Shown here one piece after another: positions 51,389 to 60,410 of a stretch of DNA of 64,000 nucleotides. The position numbers and the translations under genes were made by a program. Every line of letters starts with the position of its first letter. Position 1 is the stretch's first letter. The notes beneath the pieces are model-generated. The model made no database searches, was not told the origin of the DNA, and worked only from the letters and a program-made list of their open reading frames with translations. The stretch comes from JBKBIP01 sp046297495 (GTDB taxonomy: Bacteria > Planctomycetota > Planctomycetia > Gemmatales > Gemmataceae): NCBI GenBank assembly GCA_046297495.1, contig JBKBIP010000005.1, forward strand, positions 1-64,000. The letters run 5' to 3'.

Positions 51389-52624
51389 ATGACTCGGCGC
51401 GTGGTGATAACTGGTCTGGGGACCGTCAATTCCCTCAATTCCGACCTCAAGGGGTTCTGGCGTGATCTGCTGCACGGCAAAAGCGGTATCGGCCTCATCG
51501 AGCAATTCGATACCAGCGCTTTCAAGGTCCACTTCGGCGGCGAAGTGAAAAACTTCAATCCCGAAGCCTACCTGGACTCGAAGAGCGCCCGTCGGCTGGA
51601 TCGCTTCACGCAATTCGCCATGATCGCGGCCATTGAAGCTGTCAAGGACAGCGGCCTCGATTTCAGCAAGGAAGACCCCTATCGTTGCGGCGTCATCCTG
51701 GGGAGCGGCATCGGCGGGCTGAACGAGTTCGAGGACCAGCACGGCCGCTATCTGGAATCAGGACCGGGCAAGATCAGCCCCTTCACGATCCCGAAAATGA
51801 TCATCAACGCCGCGCCTGGCAATATCTCGATTCACTACGGCTTGTGCGGCCCGAATACTGCCGTCGCCACGGCTTGCGCCAGCGCGGGCCACGCGGTCGG
51901 CGACGCGCTGCGGGCCATCCAGCACGACCAGGCCGATGTCATGCTCACCGGCGGTTCCGAGGCGGCCATGACGCCGATGGGTTTGGGCGGTTTCGTGTCC
52001 GCCCGCGCCCTTTCAACCCGCAACGACGCGCCCCAACAAGCCAGCCGACCATTCGACAAGGACCGCGACGGCTTCGTGCTGAGCGAGGGGGCGGGTATTC
52101 TCATTCTCGAAGAGCTGGAACACGCCAAAAGACGCGGCGCCCCGATCTACGCCGAAGTGCTGGGCGTCGGCAGCACCGCGGACGCGCACAACATCACCGC
52201 CCCGCACCCCTGCGGCACCGGCGCGGCCACGGCGATCCGGTTCGCCCTGCGCGATGCCAAGGTGAACCCCAACGAGGTGCAATACGTCAACACCCACGGC
52301 ACCAGCACGCCCTTGGGGGATGAGGCCGAGACCAAGGCCATTCACCAAGTCTTCGGCGCTCATGCCCGCCAGCTGGCCGTCAACAGTACCAAGAGCATGA
52401 CCGGCCATCTGCTCGGCGCCAGCGGCGCCGTGGAATTAATCGTCTGTGCTCTGACCATCAAAACCGGCGTCGTTCACCCCACGATCAACTATGAGACCCC
52501 CGACCCGGTCTGCGATCTAGATTACGTCCCCAACACCCCCCGCGAAATGCGCGTCCGCCGGGCCATCTCCAACAGCTTCGGCTTTGGCGGGCATAATTGC
52601 TGCGTGGTGGTCGGGGCAGTGTAA
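51389..52624 (+). CDS. fabF: 3-oxoacyl-ACP synthase II
   Basis: Condensing enzyme that elongates acyl-ACP with malonyl-ACP. Protein of 411 residues. Begins TRRVVITGLGTVNSLNSDLK; the nucleophile is Cys in VATACASAGHAVGDALRAIQ; the two catalytic histidines are in NTHGTSTPLGD and SMTGHLLGASGAVE; the GF loop is SNSFGFGGHN. AAGGAG precedes the ATG. It follows acpP by about 200 bp on the same strand, completing rpmF-plsX-fabD-acpP-fabF. fabG and fabH are missing from the cluster. Confidence 0.97.
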   Translation: MTRRVVITGLGTVNSLNSDLKGFWRDLLHGKSGIGLIEQFDTSAFKVHFGGEVKNFNPEAYLDSKSARRLDRFTQFAMIAAIEAVKDSGLDFSKEDPYRCGVILGSGIGGLNEFEDQHGRYLESGPGKISPFTIPKMIINAAPGNISIHYGLCGPNTAVATACASAGHAVGDALRAIQHDQADVMLTGGSEAAMTPMGLGGFVSARALSTRNDAPQQASRPFDKDRDGFVLSEGAGILILEELEHAKRRGAPIYAEVLGVGSTADAHNITAPHPCGTGAATAIRFALRDAKVNPNEVQYVNTHGTSTPLGDEAETKAIHQVFGAHARQLAVNSTKSMTGHLLGASGAVELIVCALTIKTGVVHPTINYETPDPVCDLDYVPNTPREMRVRRAISNSFGFGGHNCCVVVGAV

Positions 52625-52636
52625 GCGACTTCATCC

Positions 52637-52708
52637 GGCGAGCGGGGGATGTCAGCCAACTGGCATATGGCAGTCACCGGAGGGCTGACGTTCCCGCGCT
52701 CGCTAAAC
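52637..52708. repeat. GGCGAGCGGGG hairpin with CGCTAAAC end
   Basis: Outer arms GCGAGCGGGGGA (from 52638) and TTCCCGCGCTCGC (52691-52703), inner perfect stem GTCAGCC/GGCTGAC (52651-52657, 52683-52689), ending CGCTAAACC. It combines the GGCGAGCGGGG arm and the CGCTAAAC end seen separately in other copies. Confidence 0.75.
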
Positions 52709-52737
52709 CATTTAACCCCCACGATGGTTGGACACCC

Positions 52738-53922
52738 ATGAGCCTACTACCCCATCTCCAACATGCGGACGTTTCTCTGTCTTCCGAGGAAATCGCGCGC
52801 TACAGCCGGCATTTGATCATGCCGGAAGTGGGCATGGCGGGGCAAAAACGCCTCAAGGCAGCCAGTGTGTTGCTCATCGGGGCGGGGGGCTTGGGGTCGC
52901 CGTTGGCGCTGTATCTGGCGGCGGCGGGGATTGGCCGGATTGGCTTGGTCGATTTCGATGTCGTCGATTTCAGCAATTTGCAACGCCAGGTGTTGCACGG
53001 CACCCCCGACGTGGGCCGGCCCAAGCTGCACTCGGCCCGCGACCGCTTGCAAGCTATCAATCCCGCCGTGCGGCTCGATCTGTACGAGACACCCATCAAA
53101 CGAGACAACGCTTTCGATCTGATCCGCCCCTATGACATGGTCATCGACGGCACCGACAATTTTCCGACCCGCTATCTCGTCAATGACGCTTGTGTCTTGT
53201 TGAACAAGCCGAACGTCTATGGCAGCATCTTTCGCTTTGACGGCCAAGCGTCGGTGTTTCATCCGCCGCACGGCCCTTGTTATCGCTGCCTGTATCCCGA
53301 ACCGCCGCCGCCGGGGGAGGTGCCCAGCTGTGCCGAAGGGGGGGTGCTTGGCATCCTGCCCGGCCTCATCGGCGTGGTGCAAGCCACCGAGGCGGTCAAG
53401 CTCATCCTGGGGGTCGGCCAACCGCTCCTTGGTCGGCTGCTGCTCTATGATGCCCTGGCCATGAAGTTCCAGGAATTCAAAGTCCGCCGCAATCCCCAGT
53501 GTCCCCTCTGCGGCGACCAGCCCACGATCAAGGAGCTAATCGACTACGAACAATTCTGCGGCATTCGCGGCCAGGAAGCGCCAGCCCCCGTTGCTGCCGA
53601 GCCGACCTGGGAAACCACCGTCGAGGAGCTCAAAGCCCGGCTGGATCGGCGTGAACAAGTCTTCATCCTCGACGTCCGCAACCCGGAGGAGTATCAGATT
53701 TGCCGCATCGCTGGTAGCACCCTCATCCCGCTGCCCGAACTGCCGCAGCGCTTCGCCGAGCTGGACCGCGACCGCGAGATCATCGTCCATTGCAAGAGCG
53801 GCATGCGTAGCCTCAAAGCCGTGCAGTTCCTGCGTGGCCAGGGTTTCACCCACTTGAAGAATCTCCAAGGGGGCATCCTCGCCTGGGCCGACAAGATTGA
53901 CCCAGCGATGCCGAAGTATTAG
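52738..53922 (+). CDS. moeZ: ThiF/MoeB-type adenylyltransferase with rhodanese domain
   Basis: Protein of 394 residues that probably adenylates the C-terminal glycine of a ubiquitin-like sulfur carrier (ThiS, MoaD or CysO type) and supplies sulfur. Residues about 15-265 are the E1-like fold: RYSRHLIMPEVGMAGQKRLK, GAGGLGSPLALYLAAAGIG, DFDVVDFSNLQRQVLH, DGTDNFPTRYLVND; two CxxC pairs (CYRC, CPLC) bind zinc. After a linker, the rhodanese domain has VFILDVRNPEEYQICRIAGS and the active Cys in VHCKSGMRS. Combined MoeB-rhodanese proteins serve molybdopterin, thiamine or cysteine synthesis; the carrier protein is not in the window. ATG 52738 follows a palindromic repeat. Confidence 0.9.
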   Translation: MSLLPHLQHADVSLSSEEIARYSRHLIMPEVGMAGQKRLKAASVLLIGAGGLGSPLALYLAAAGIGRIGLVDFDVVDFSNLQRQVLHGTPDVGRPKLHSARDRLQAINPAVRLDLYETPIKRDNAFDLIRPYDMVIDGTDNFPTRYLVNDACVLLNKPNVYGSIFRFDGQASVFHPPHGPCYRCLYPEPPPPGEVPSCAEGGVLGILPGLIGVVQATEAVKLILGVGQPLLGRLLLYDALAMKFQEFKVRRNPQCPLCGDQPTIKELIDYEQFCGIRGQEAPAPVAAEPTWETTVEELKARLDRREQVFILDVRNPEEYQICRIAGSTLIPLPELPQRFAELDRDREIIVHCKSGMRSLKAVQFLRGQGFTHLKNLQGGILAWADKIDPAMPKY

Positions 53923-53962
53923 CATCCGTGGAGCGAGCGATCCGTCGGGGAGCGACAATTTC

Positions 53963-56320
53963 ATGTCCGACATTCCCACCCGTGATGAATTGGCCACGCG
54001 CTATCTCGAACAGCTGCCGTATGAACCGTATCCCGTGCAGGAAGAAGCTCTGCTGGCCTGGTTCACGTCCGAGCAAGGGGTGTTGGTGTGTGCGCCGACG
54101 GGGACGGGCAAGACGCTGATCGCGCAGGCGGCCTTGTACGAGGCCCTGCACCGCCGCCAGATTGCCTACTATACGACACCGCTTATCGCCTTGACCGAGC
54201 AGAAATTCCGCGAGATGCAAGACAGCGCCGCGCGCTGGGGGTTCTCGCCCGATGATGTCGGTTTGGTGACAGGGAATCGCCGGGTCAACCCCGACGCCCG
54301 CGTCCTGGTCGTGGTGGCCGAGATTCTCCTCAACCGCCTGCTTCATCCCGAAGGATTTGACTTCCATCAGGTGTCGTCGGTGGTCATGGACGAGTTCCAC
54401 AGCTTCGCCGACCCGGAACGCGGCATTGTCTGGGAATTGTCGCTGTCCATGTTGCCGAAACACGTCCGCTTGCTGCTGCTGTCGGCGACGGTCGGTAATT
54501 CCGCCGAGTTTCTCAATTGGCTGAATCATTGTCATCAGCGCAAGCTCGAACTGGTCGAAAGCACGGATCGCAAGGTGCCGCTGACGTACATCTGGGTGCC
54601 CGACCAGCTCCTCAATGAATTGCTGGTCGATATGGCCAAGGGGGACGCGGCGGCGCGCAAGACGCCGGCCTTGGTCTTCTGCTTCAATCGGGACGAGTGC
54701 TGGAGCGTGGCCGAGCAGTTGAAGGGGTTGCCACTGTTGGGAGACGATCAACGCGGCAAGCTCCATCATGAAGTGAATAAGCTCGATTGGACGCAGGGGG
54801 TCGGCCCCAAGATTCGCCAGATGTTGCATCGCGGCGTCGGCGTGCATCATGCTGGCATGTTGCCCAAGTATCGCCGAGTGGTCGAGGACCTGTTTCAGCG
54901 CAAGCTGCTGGCCGTGGTCATCTGCACGGAGACGCTGGCTTCCGGCATCAACTTGCCCGCGCGTTCCGTGGTGTTGTCGGCGCTGGTCAAGGGGCCGTTC
55001 GGCAAGCAGAAGCTCGTCGATGCCAGCACGGCCCAGCAAATCTTTGGCCGGGCGGGCCGGCCGCAATTCGATGATCGAGGCTATGTCTATGCCGTGGCTC
55101 ACGACGATGATGTCAAGATTCTACGCTGGAAGGAAAAGTACGATCAAATCCCCGAAGACACCAAAGACCCGAATCTAATCAAGGCCAAGAAGGCCCTGAA
55201 AAAGAAAAAACCGACGCGCCGCGACAATGTGTTGTACTGGACCGAGTCGCAATTCAAGCAGCTCCAAGGGGCGCCGCCGGGCAAGTTATACAGCAAGGGG
55301 CCGTTACCGTGGCGCTTGCTGGCGTATTTGCTGGAAATCTCTCCGGACGTGGACAAAATTCGCAAAGTGGTCAGCAAACGCCTCATGGATGAGGCCCGTG
55401 TCAAGAGCCAGCAAAAACAGCTCGACCAGATGCTGCTGGCCCTGCACCGGGGGGGCTATGTCGTGCTCGATCCGCCCCCCCCCGCGCCTGCCACGAGCGG
55501 CGCCGGGGAGGGGCAACCGGCCAGTCCAGCCGATGTCACGGCTGCCTGGGTGCCGCATCAGGCCGCGCCGACCCCCAAGCTCGACCGGCTGTTGGTGTTC
55601 CGCAGCGTGCATCCGCTCTATGGGGCCTTCCTCATCGATCACTTGGGCATCGCCGACCGCCACGAACGCTTGCAGGCGTTCGAGAGTGTCTTGGAGATGC
55701 CCAAACCGCTGTTGCGTCACGTGCGCGTGCCGTTTGCCGATCAGCTGCCGCCCGGTCCCCTGGCCACGACCCGGCTCGACCCCGAGCTGGTGCAACGCGG
55801 GCTGATCTCCGCCAAGGTGCTGATGCCGTCGAGTGAAGAGGACGAAGACGACGAGGACGAGGAGGAATTCCAACGGCCGCCGACCTTGGCCGAAAAATTG
55901 ACGCTGCTGTTCGAGGCCGAATATCCCGATGTCACCGACTTGTACACGCAATCGGTCTGGGCGGCGGGGGAGCTGCAGCGCTACGCGGGCGACTTCAACC
56001 TGTTCGTCAAGGCTCGCGATTTGGTGAAGCAAGAAGGGATCATCTTTCGCCACCTGCTGCGGCTCATCCTGCTGCTTGGCGAGTTCGCCCAGCTGACGCC
56101 GCCGGAGACGACGGCGGAGGCATGGCAAGCCGACTTGCGCGACCTGAGCGAGAAACTGACCGCCAGCTGCCGGGCCGTCGATCCGGCCAGCACCGACCTG
56201 ATGATCGAACAGGCCCACGCCGCCGACGTGGTGGAAGGGGAAGCCCACGAACCCGCCCCTCTGCCGGCAGCGCCCACCGAGCCGGAACGGGAGTTCGGGG
56301 CGGGGATTTGGGATGAATGA
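53963..56320 (+). CDS. DEAD/DEAH-box (Ski2-like) superfamily 2 helicase
   Basis: ATP-dependent helicase of 785 residues. Motif I CAPTGTGKTLIAQAAL after YPVQEEALLAW (Q-like region), motif II VMDEFHSFADPERG, motif III LLSATVGNSAEFL, the arginine-containing VHHAGMLPKYRRVVEDL, motif V ETLASGINLPARSVV, motif VI QIFGRAGRPQFDDRG. The C-terminal part has lysine-rich and strongly acidic stretches (PSSEEDEDDEDEEEFQ, about residue 625). This arrangement is closest to Ski2/Mtr4-like RNA helicases of bacteria; whether it acts on RNA or DNA is unknown. ATG 53963 is 41 bp after the ThiF gene, so cotranscription is likely. Confidence 0.85.
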   Translation: MSDIPTRDELATRYLEQLPYEPYPVQEEALLAWFTSEQGVLVCAPTGTGKTLIAQAALYEALHRRQIAYYTTPLIALTEQKFREMQDSAARWGFSPDDVGLVTGNRRVNPDARVLVVVAEILLNRLLHPEGFDFHQVSSVVMDEFHSFADPERGIVWELSLSMLPKHVRLLLLSATVGNSAEFLNWLNHCHQRKLELVESTDRKVPLTYIWVPDQLLNELLVDMAKGDAAARKTPALVFCFNRDECWSVAEQLKGLPLLGDDQRGKLHHEVNKLDWTQGVGPKIRQMLHRGVGVHHAGMLPKYRRVVEDLFQRKLLAVVICTETLASGINLPARSVVLSALVKGPFGKQKLVDASTAQQIFGRAGRPQFDDRGYVYAVAHDDDVKILRWKEKYDQIPEDTKDPNLIKAKKALKKKKPTRRDNVLYWTESQFKQLQGAPPGKLYSKGPLPWRLLAYLLEISPDVDKIRKVVSKRLMDEARVKSQQKQLDQMLLALHRGGYVVLDPPPPAPATSGAGEGQPASPADVTAAWVPHQAAPTPKLDRLLVFRSVHPLYGAFLIDHLGIADRHERLQAFESVLEMPKPLLRHVRVPFADQLPPGPLATTRLDPELVQRGLISAKVLMPSSEEDEDDEDEEEFQRPPTLAEKLTLLFEAEYPDVTDLYTQSVWAAGELQRYAGDFNLFVKARDLVKQEGIIFRHLLRLILLLGEFAQLTPPETTAEAWQADLRDLSEKLTASCRAVDPASTDLMIEQAHAADVVEGEAHEPAPLPAAPTEPEREFGAGIWDE

Positions 56321-56389
56321 CGTTTAGCGAACGAGCCGCGGTGAGCTGCGTTGCTCGCCCGCGGCGCGCTCACTACACATCGAATTTCA

Positions 56390-57772
56390 TCACGATATAT
56401 TCATCCCCAACAAAAACTCCGTGTTCGTCTTGGTTTTTTTGAGCCGGCTGACGAGCATCTCCATCGCTTCGACGGGGTTCATGTCGCTGAGAACGCGGCG
56501 CAAGGCGCGGACGCGCGGCATTTCGTCGGGGTGGAGCAGCAGCTCTTCCTTGCGCGTGCCGGAGCGGTTGATGTCGATGGCGGGCCAGACGCGCTTATCG
56601 ACCAAGCGGCGGTCGAGGTGCAGCTCCATGTTGCCGGTCCCTTTGAATTCCTCGAAGATCACTTCATCCATGCGACTGCCCGTGTCGATCAAGGCCGTAG
56701 CCAGGACGGTCAGGCTGCCCCCTTCCTCGACGTTACGGGCCGCCCCGAAGAAGCGCTTCGGCTTCTGCATGGCATTAGAATCGAGGCCGCCGCTGAGTAG
56801 TTTGCCGCCGGACGGAGCTTCCGTGTTGTGGGCGCGGGCCAAGCGCGTGATTGAATCCAGTAGGATGACTACGTCTTGACCACGTTCAACCATGCGTTTG
56901 GCCTTTTCTAAGACGATCTCGCTGACATGAATATGCTCTTCCGGTGGCTCGTCGAAGGTGCTGGCCACCACTTCCGCCGTCGGCCCGGACACAGTGCGCA
57001 GCATGTCGGTCACTTCTTCCGGCCGTTCGTCCACCAGCAAGACGATGATGTAGCATTCAGGATGATTGCGGCGAATGCTCAGGGCCATCTTCTGCAACAG
57101 CACGGTCTTGCCGGCGCGGGGCGGAGACACGATCAAGCCGCGCTGCCCTTTGCCGATGGGAGTCACCAGGTCGATGACGCGCATGCTCAATTCGTCCGTT
57201 TCGGTTTCCAGGACCAGCCGCTGATTGGGATGCAGCGGCGTCAGGTCCTCGAACGTGGTGGGCGAGGTTTGCTCGTCGGGCGGCCGGCCGTTGACCAGCT
57301 CCACCTGCATCAGGGCAAAATTATCCTGCCCCTCGACCGGCAGGCGGATCGGCCCCTCGACCACCAGCCCGGTGCGCAACCCCAACCGCCGAATCTGGCT
57401 GGGGGAGACGTAAATATCCTCCGGCGAGGCCAAATAATTATGGGCCACGCTGCGTAGGAAGCCGTAGCCATCGGGCAAGACTTCCAGCGTCCCGGAGCCG
57501 CGCACCGTCTCGCCGCGCTCGACCTGGCGGCGCACCACGGCGGCGATGATCTGGCCGCGATTCATGCCGACATGTTCGGCAATCCCCTCCCGTTCCGCCA
57601 GCGCGAATAAGCGCGGCATCGGCAGCCGGTAGAGATCGTCCAAGCGCAGCAGCTTCACGGGAGAACCCGTGGCGGTGGCCGTCGGGGTCGGTGCTCCTTC
57701 CGCCGTTGGCTTGCGTGGGGCCCGTTTGCGCGTCGCATTGGCCGCCCCGTCGTCGTTACGGGCGACTGACAT
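56390..57772 (-). CDS. rho: Transcription termination factor Rho
   Basis: Hexameric RNA-dependent ATPase that ends transcripts. Protein of 460 residues. The start at 57772 is chosen because GGGGAGGG lies about nine bases upstream; an ATG eight codons earlier lacks one. A basic, low-complexity N-terminal stretch (to about 45) precedes the Rho-N domain (LDDLYRLPMPRLFALAEREG), the cold-shock-like RNA domain (GTLEVLPDGYGFLRS, EDIYVSPSQIRRLGLRTG) and the ATPase with P-loop SPPRAGKTVLLQKMA, Walker B VVILLDSITRLARAHN, Q-loop and R-loop segments and RLVDKRVWPAIDINRSGTRK. Confidence 0.97.
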   Translation of the reverse strand: MSVARNDDGAANATRKRAPRKPTAEGAPTPTATATGSPVKLLRLDDLYRLPMPRLFALAEREGIAEHVGMNRGQIIAAVVRRQVERGETVRGSGTLEVLPDGYGFLRSVAHNYLASPEDIYVSPSQIRRLGLRTGLVVEGPIRLPVEGQDNFALMQVELVNGRPPDEQTSPTTFEDLTPLHPNQRLVLETETDELSMRVIDLVTPIGKGQRGLIVSPPRAGKTVLLQKMALSIRRNHPECYIIVLLVDERPEEVTDMLRTVSGPTAEVVASTFDEPPEEHIHVSEIVLEKAKRMVERGQDVVILLDSITRLARAHNTEAPSGGKLLSGGLDSNAMQKPKRFFGAARNVEEGGSLTVLATALIDTGSRMDEVIFEEFKGTGNMELHLDRRLVDKRVWPAIDINRSGTRKEELLLHPDEMPRVRALRRVLSDMNPVEAMEMLVSRLKKTKTNTEFLLGMNIS

Positions 57773-58213
57773 AGTCCTATCCCTCCCCATAGTCAATGGA
57801 TTGCTCCTGATGAGAAAAAATCATTGTGTGTCCCCAAGGGGACGAGATGCGCGAACTGCGGCGCGTGGCGGCGGATCGTGCCCATCGAAGGGGATCAGGC
57901 GATCCGGTGTTGGTGTCCACCTAGCGCCATTTACCTACTGCTCGGTTGGCGAACCGAATTTGTCCTGTGGCGAGGCCGAATCGCTCCGGCAAGTTGAGCA
58001 AACCGATCGATCATTTCCGAATACTTCCCCACGGTCACGGTGGTGAAGCCGTGGAGAATGTCCGCATTCTACCAGTTAACTTTCTCATTTCCAGCGAATA
58101 GAATCAGGATTCACCAAAAAAGAAGAAAAAAACAGGCCGTGGGATAGGAAGAAAAACGATTTGTGTCTTTCTTGCCCTTTCTGACAGTCTCCAATTATCT
58201 TATCTTGTTGAGC
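57773..58213. other. Divergent promoter region between rho and glgX
   Basis: About 440 bp without a gene. A run of AT-rich sequence (58080-58200) lies ahead of glgX, with TTGCCC (58172-58177) and TTATCT (58195-58200) 17 bp apart as a weak candidate promoter. Nothing else was recognised. Confidence 0.4.
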
Positions 58214-60292
58214 ATGAATTCGCTACGGATTTCGCGCGGCCGCAGCTTGCCGTTGGGCGCGGTCGCTTTTGCCGATGGTGTCAATTTTGCCTTGCTCTGC
58301 CCGCACGCCACGCGGGTCTGGCTGGTGCTGTATCCATTGCAAGGGGACGATCCCCCCGTCGAGATCGCCTTGGACAACCGCTTGCACCGCACGGGACTGC
58401 ATTGGCATGTCACGGTGGCCGGTTTGCCGACGGCGTTCCGCTATGGTTGGCGCGTCGATGGCCCGCGCGGCGGCGGCCATCGCTTCGATCCGCGGATCGT
58501 GTTGCTCGATCCGGCGGCCCCCGCCTTGTCCGACGGCATCCCTTGGGGGCGCTCCACCGAGCCGGACCCGCGCCACACGGCGCGCCGCAGCTTGTTTTTT
58601 CGCCGCCCCTTCGATTGGAACAATGATGTACCGCCGCTAACACCGTGGGAAGAAACCATCATTTACGAGCTGCACGTGCGCGGCTTCACCTGTCATCCTA
58701 GCTCGGGCGTCTCCCAACCGGGTACCTTCGCCGGCTTGATCGAGAAGATTCCCTATCTGCAGTGGCTGGGCGTCACCGCCGTGGAACTGTTGCCGATCCA
58801 CGAGTTTGACGAGTGCGATTGTCCGTTCCATAATCCCTTCACCGGCGAGAAGCTGCTGAATTTTTGGGGTTACAACAGCATCGCCTTCGCCGCCCCCAAG
58901 GCCGCTTATGCCGCTGCCGCGCCGGCTCATGGCCAGGTGTCCGAATTCCGCCAGATGGTCAAGGCGTTTCACGAAGCGGGCATCGAGGTCATCCTCGATG
59001 TCGTCTTCAACCACACCGGCGAAGGGGATGATCGCGGCCGGACTTATTCTTTCCGGGGCTTGGACAACAAGCTGTTTTACATGGTGGGACCCGATGGAAC
59101 CTATTTGAATTATAGCGGCTGTGGCAATACCGTGAACTGCAATCATCCGCTGGTGCGGCAGCTCATTCGAGATTGTTTGCACTATTGGGTCGCTGACATG
59201 CACGTCGATGGGCTGCGGTTTGATCTGGCGTCGGTGCTGGGACGCGGGCCGGATGGCAAAGTGCTGGTCGAGCCGCCCGTCGTCGAGCTGATTTCCGCCG
59301 ACGGCGTGCTGGCCGATACCAAGCTGATCGCCGAGCCGTGGGACGCGGCGGGGCTGTATCAAGTGGGCCGCTTTCCGTATGGCCAGCGCTGGTCGGAGTG
59401 GAACGGGCACTATCGAGATGACGTGCGCCGCTTCTGGCGCGGCGAGCCGGGCTTGGCCGGCGCCTTGGCCACGCGCATCTGCGGCAGCTCCGATTTATAC
59501 GCCCCTTCGGATCGCCAGCCGCGGCATTCGGTCAACTTCGTCACCTGTCACGATGGTTTCACCCTCTGGGATTTGGTCTCCTACAATCAGAAACACAACG
59601 CGATCAACGGCGAAGGCAACCGTGATGGTTCCGATCACAACCATAGCTGGAACTGCGGTGTCGAAGGGGAGACGAACGATCCCGTCATCCTGGAGCTGCG
59701 CCGGCGGCAAGCCAAGAACTTCATGGCCACGTTGTTGTTGTCACAGGGGGTGCCGATGCTGTTGGCCGGCGACGAGTTCTTGCGCACCCAGCGCGGCAAC
59801 AACAATGCTTGGTGTCAGGACAACGAAATCAGCTGGATCGATTGGACCTTGGCGGATCGGAACGCCGATTTCCTGCGCTTCACGCGGGAGATGATCGCCT
59901 TGCGGAAGCGGCATCCCGCCTTGCGACGGCGCGACTTCTTCAGAGGAACCGGCCCGCGCGGCGACCAGGAGCCGGATATTGTCTGGCACGGCACCGAACC
60001 GGGCCATCCCGATTTCTCCGCCACCGGGCGGACGCTGGCTTTCGCCATCAACGGTAGCATGACGGGGCGCGAGCCGGACCGCGATTTCTACGTCGCCTGC
60101 AACGCCTGGAAAGAGCCGCTGGCGTTTCGCCTGCCGCCGTCTCCCAGCGGCCGCGGCTGGCGGCGCGTGGTGGACACGGCCTTACCGTCTCCTCAAGACA
60201 TCGTCAACCCTGAGGAAGCGCCGCATGTCAGTCCACATTCCAACTACCAGGTGGCGGCCCATGCGCTGGTGGTGCTAATGAGCGAAGCGTGA
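58214..60292 (+). CDS. glgX: Glycogen debranching enzyme (GH13_11)
   Basis: Cytoplasmic enzyme hydrolysing alpha-1,6 branches of limit dextrin, 692 residues, the usual length. An N-terminal CBM48 domain (SLPLGAVAFADGVNFALLCP, HVTVAGLPTAFRYGWRVDGP) precedes the (beta/alpha)8 barrel. GH13 regions: VVFNHTGEGDDRG (I), DGLRFDLASVLGRG with the nucleophile Asp (II), LIAEPWDAAGLYQVG with the acid Glu (III), NFVTCHDGFTLWD with the third Asp (IV). GDEFLRTQRGNNNAWCQDNE is a GlgX signature. ATG 58214 is preferred since homology starts right after it, but no strong binding site is seen. Other glycogen genes are absent here. Confidence 0.95.
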   Translation: MNSLRISRGRSLPLGAVAFADGVNFALLCPHATRVWLVLYPLQGDDPPVEIALDNRLHRTGLHWHVTVAGLPTAFRYGWRVDGPRGGGHRFDPRIVLLDPAAPALSDGIPWGRSTEPDPRHTARRSLFFRRPFDWNNDVPPLTPWEETIIYELHVRGFTCHPSSGVSQPGTFAGLIEKIPYLQWLGVTAVELLPIHEFDECDCPFHNPFTGEKLLNFWGYNSIAFAAPKAAYAAAAPAHGQVSEFRQMVKAFHEAGIEVILDVVFNHTGEGDDRGRTYSFRGLDNKLFYMVGPDGTYLNYSGCGNTVNCNHPLVRQLIRDCLHYWVADMHVDGLRFDLASVLGRGPDGKVLVEPPVVELISADGVLADTKLIAEPWDAAGLYQVGRFPYGQRWSEWNGHYRDDVRRFWRGEPGLAGALATRICGSSDLYAPSDRQPRHSVNFVTCHDGFTLWDLVSYNQKHNAINGEGNRDGSDHNHSWNCGVEGETNDPVILELRRRQAKNFMATLLLSQGVPMLLAGDEFLRTQRGNNNAWCQDNEISWIDWTLADRNADFLRFTREMIALRKRHPALRRRDFFRGTGPRGDQEPDIVWHGTEPGHPDFSATGRTLAFAINGSMTGREPDRDFYVACNAWKEPLAFRLPPSPSGRGWRRVVDTALPSPQDIVNPEEAPHVSPHSNYQVAAHALVVLMSEA

Positions 60293-60410
60293 CCAGATTT
60301 ATCTTGCAATGGGCGCGGGATCGGGAACAATGAGGAAAGATGGCCCGCAGGTCCAACGGGCCAGGCATCTCGCCACTACGGCACGGGCCAAGGTATGATC
60401 CGCGACCCCC

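Noticed and set aside
55850..55870. Acidic GA-rich run (GAGGACGAAGACGACGAGGA) as a possible repeat expansion
   Set aside because: It lies in frame in the helicase gene and encodes an acidic linker; codons vary, so it is ordinary low-complexity protein sequence.
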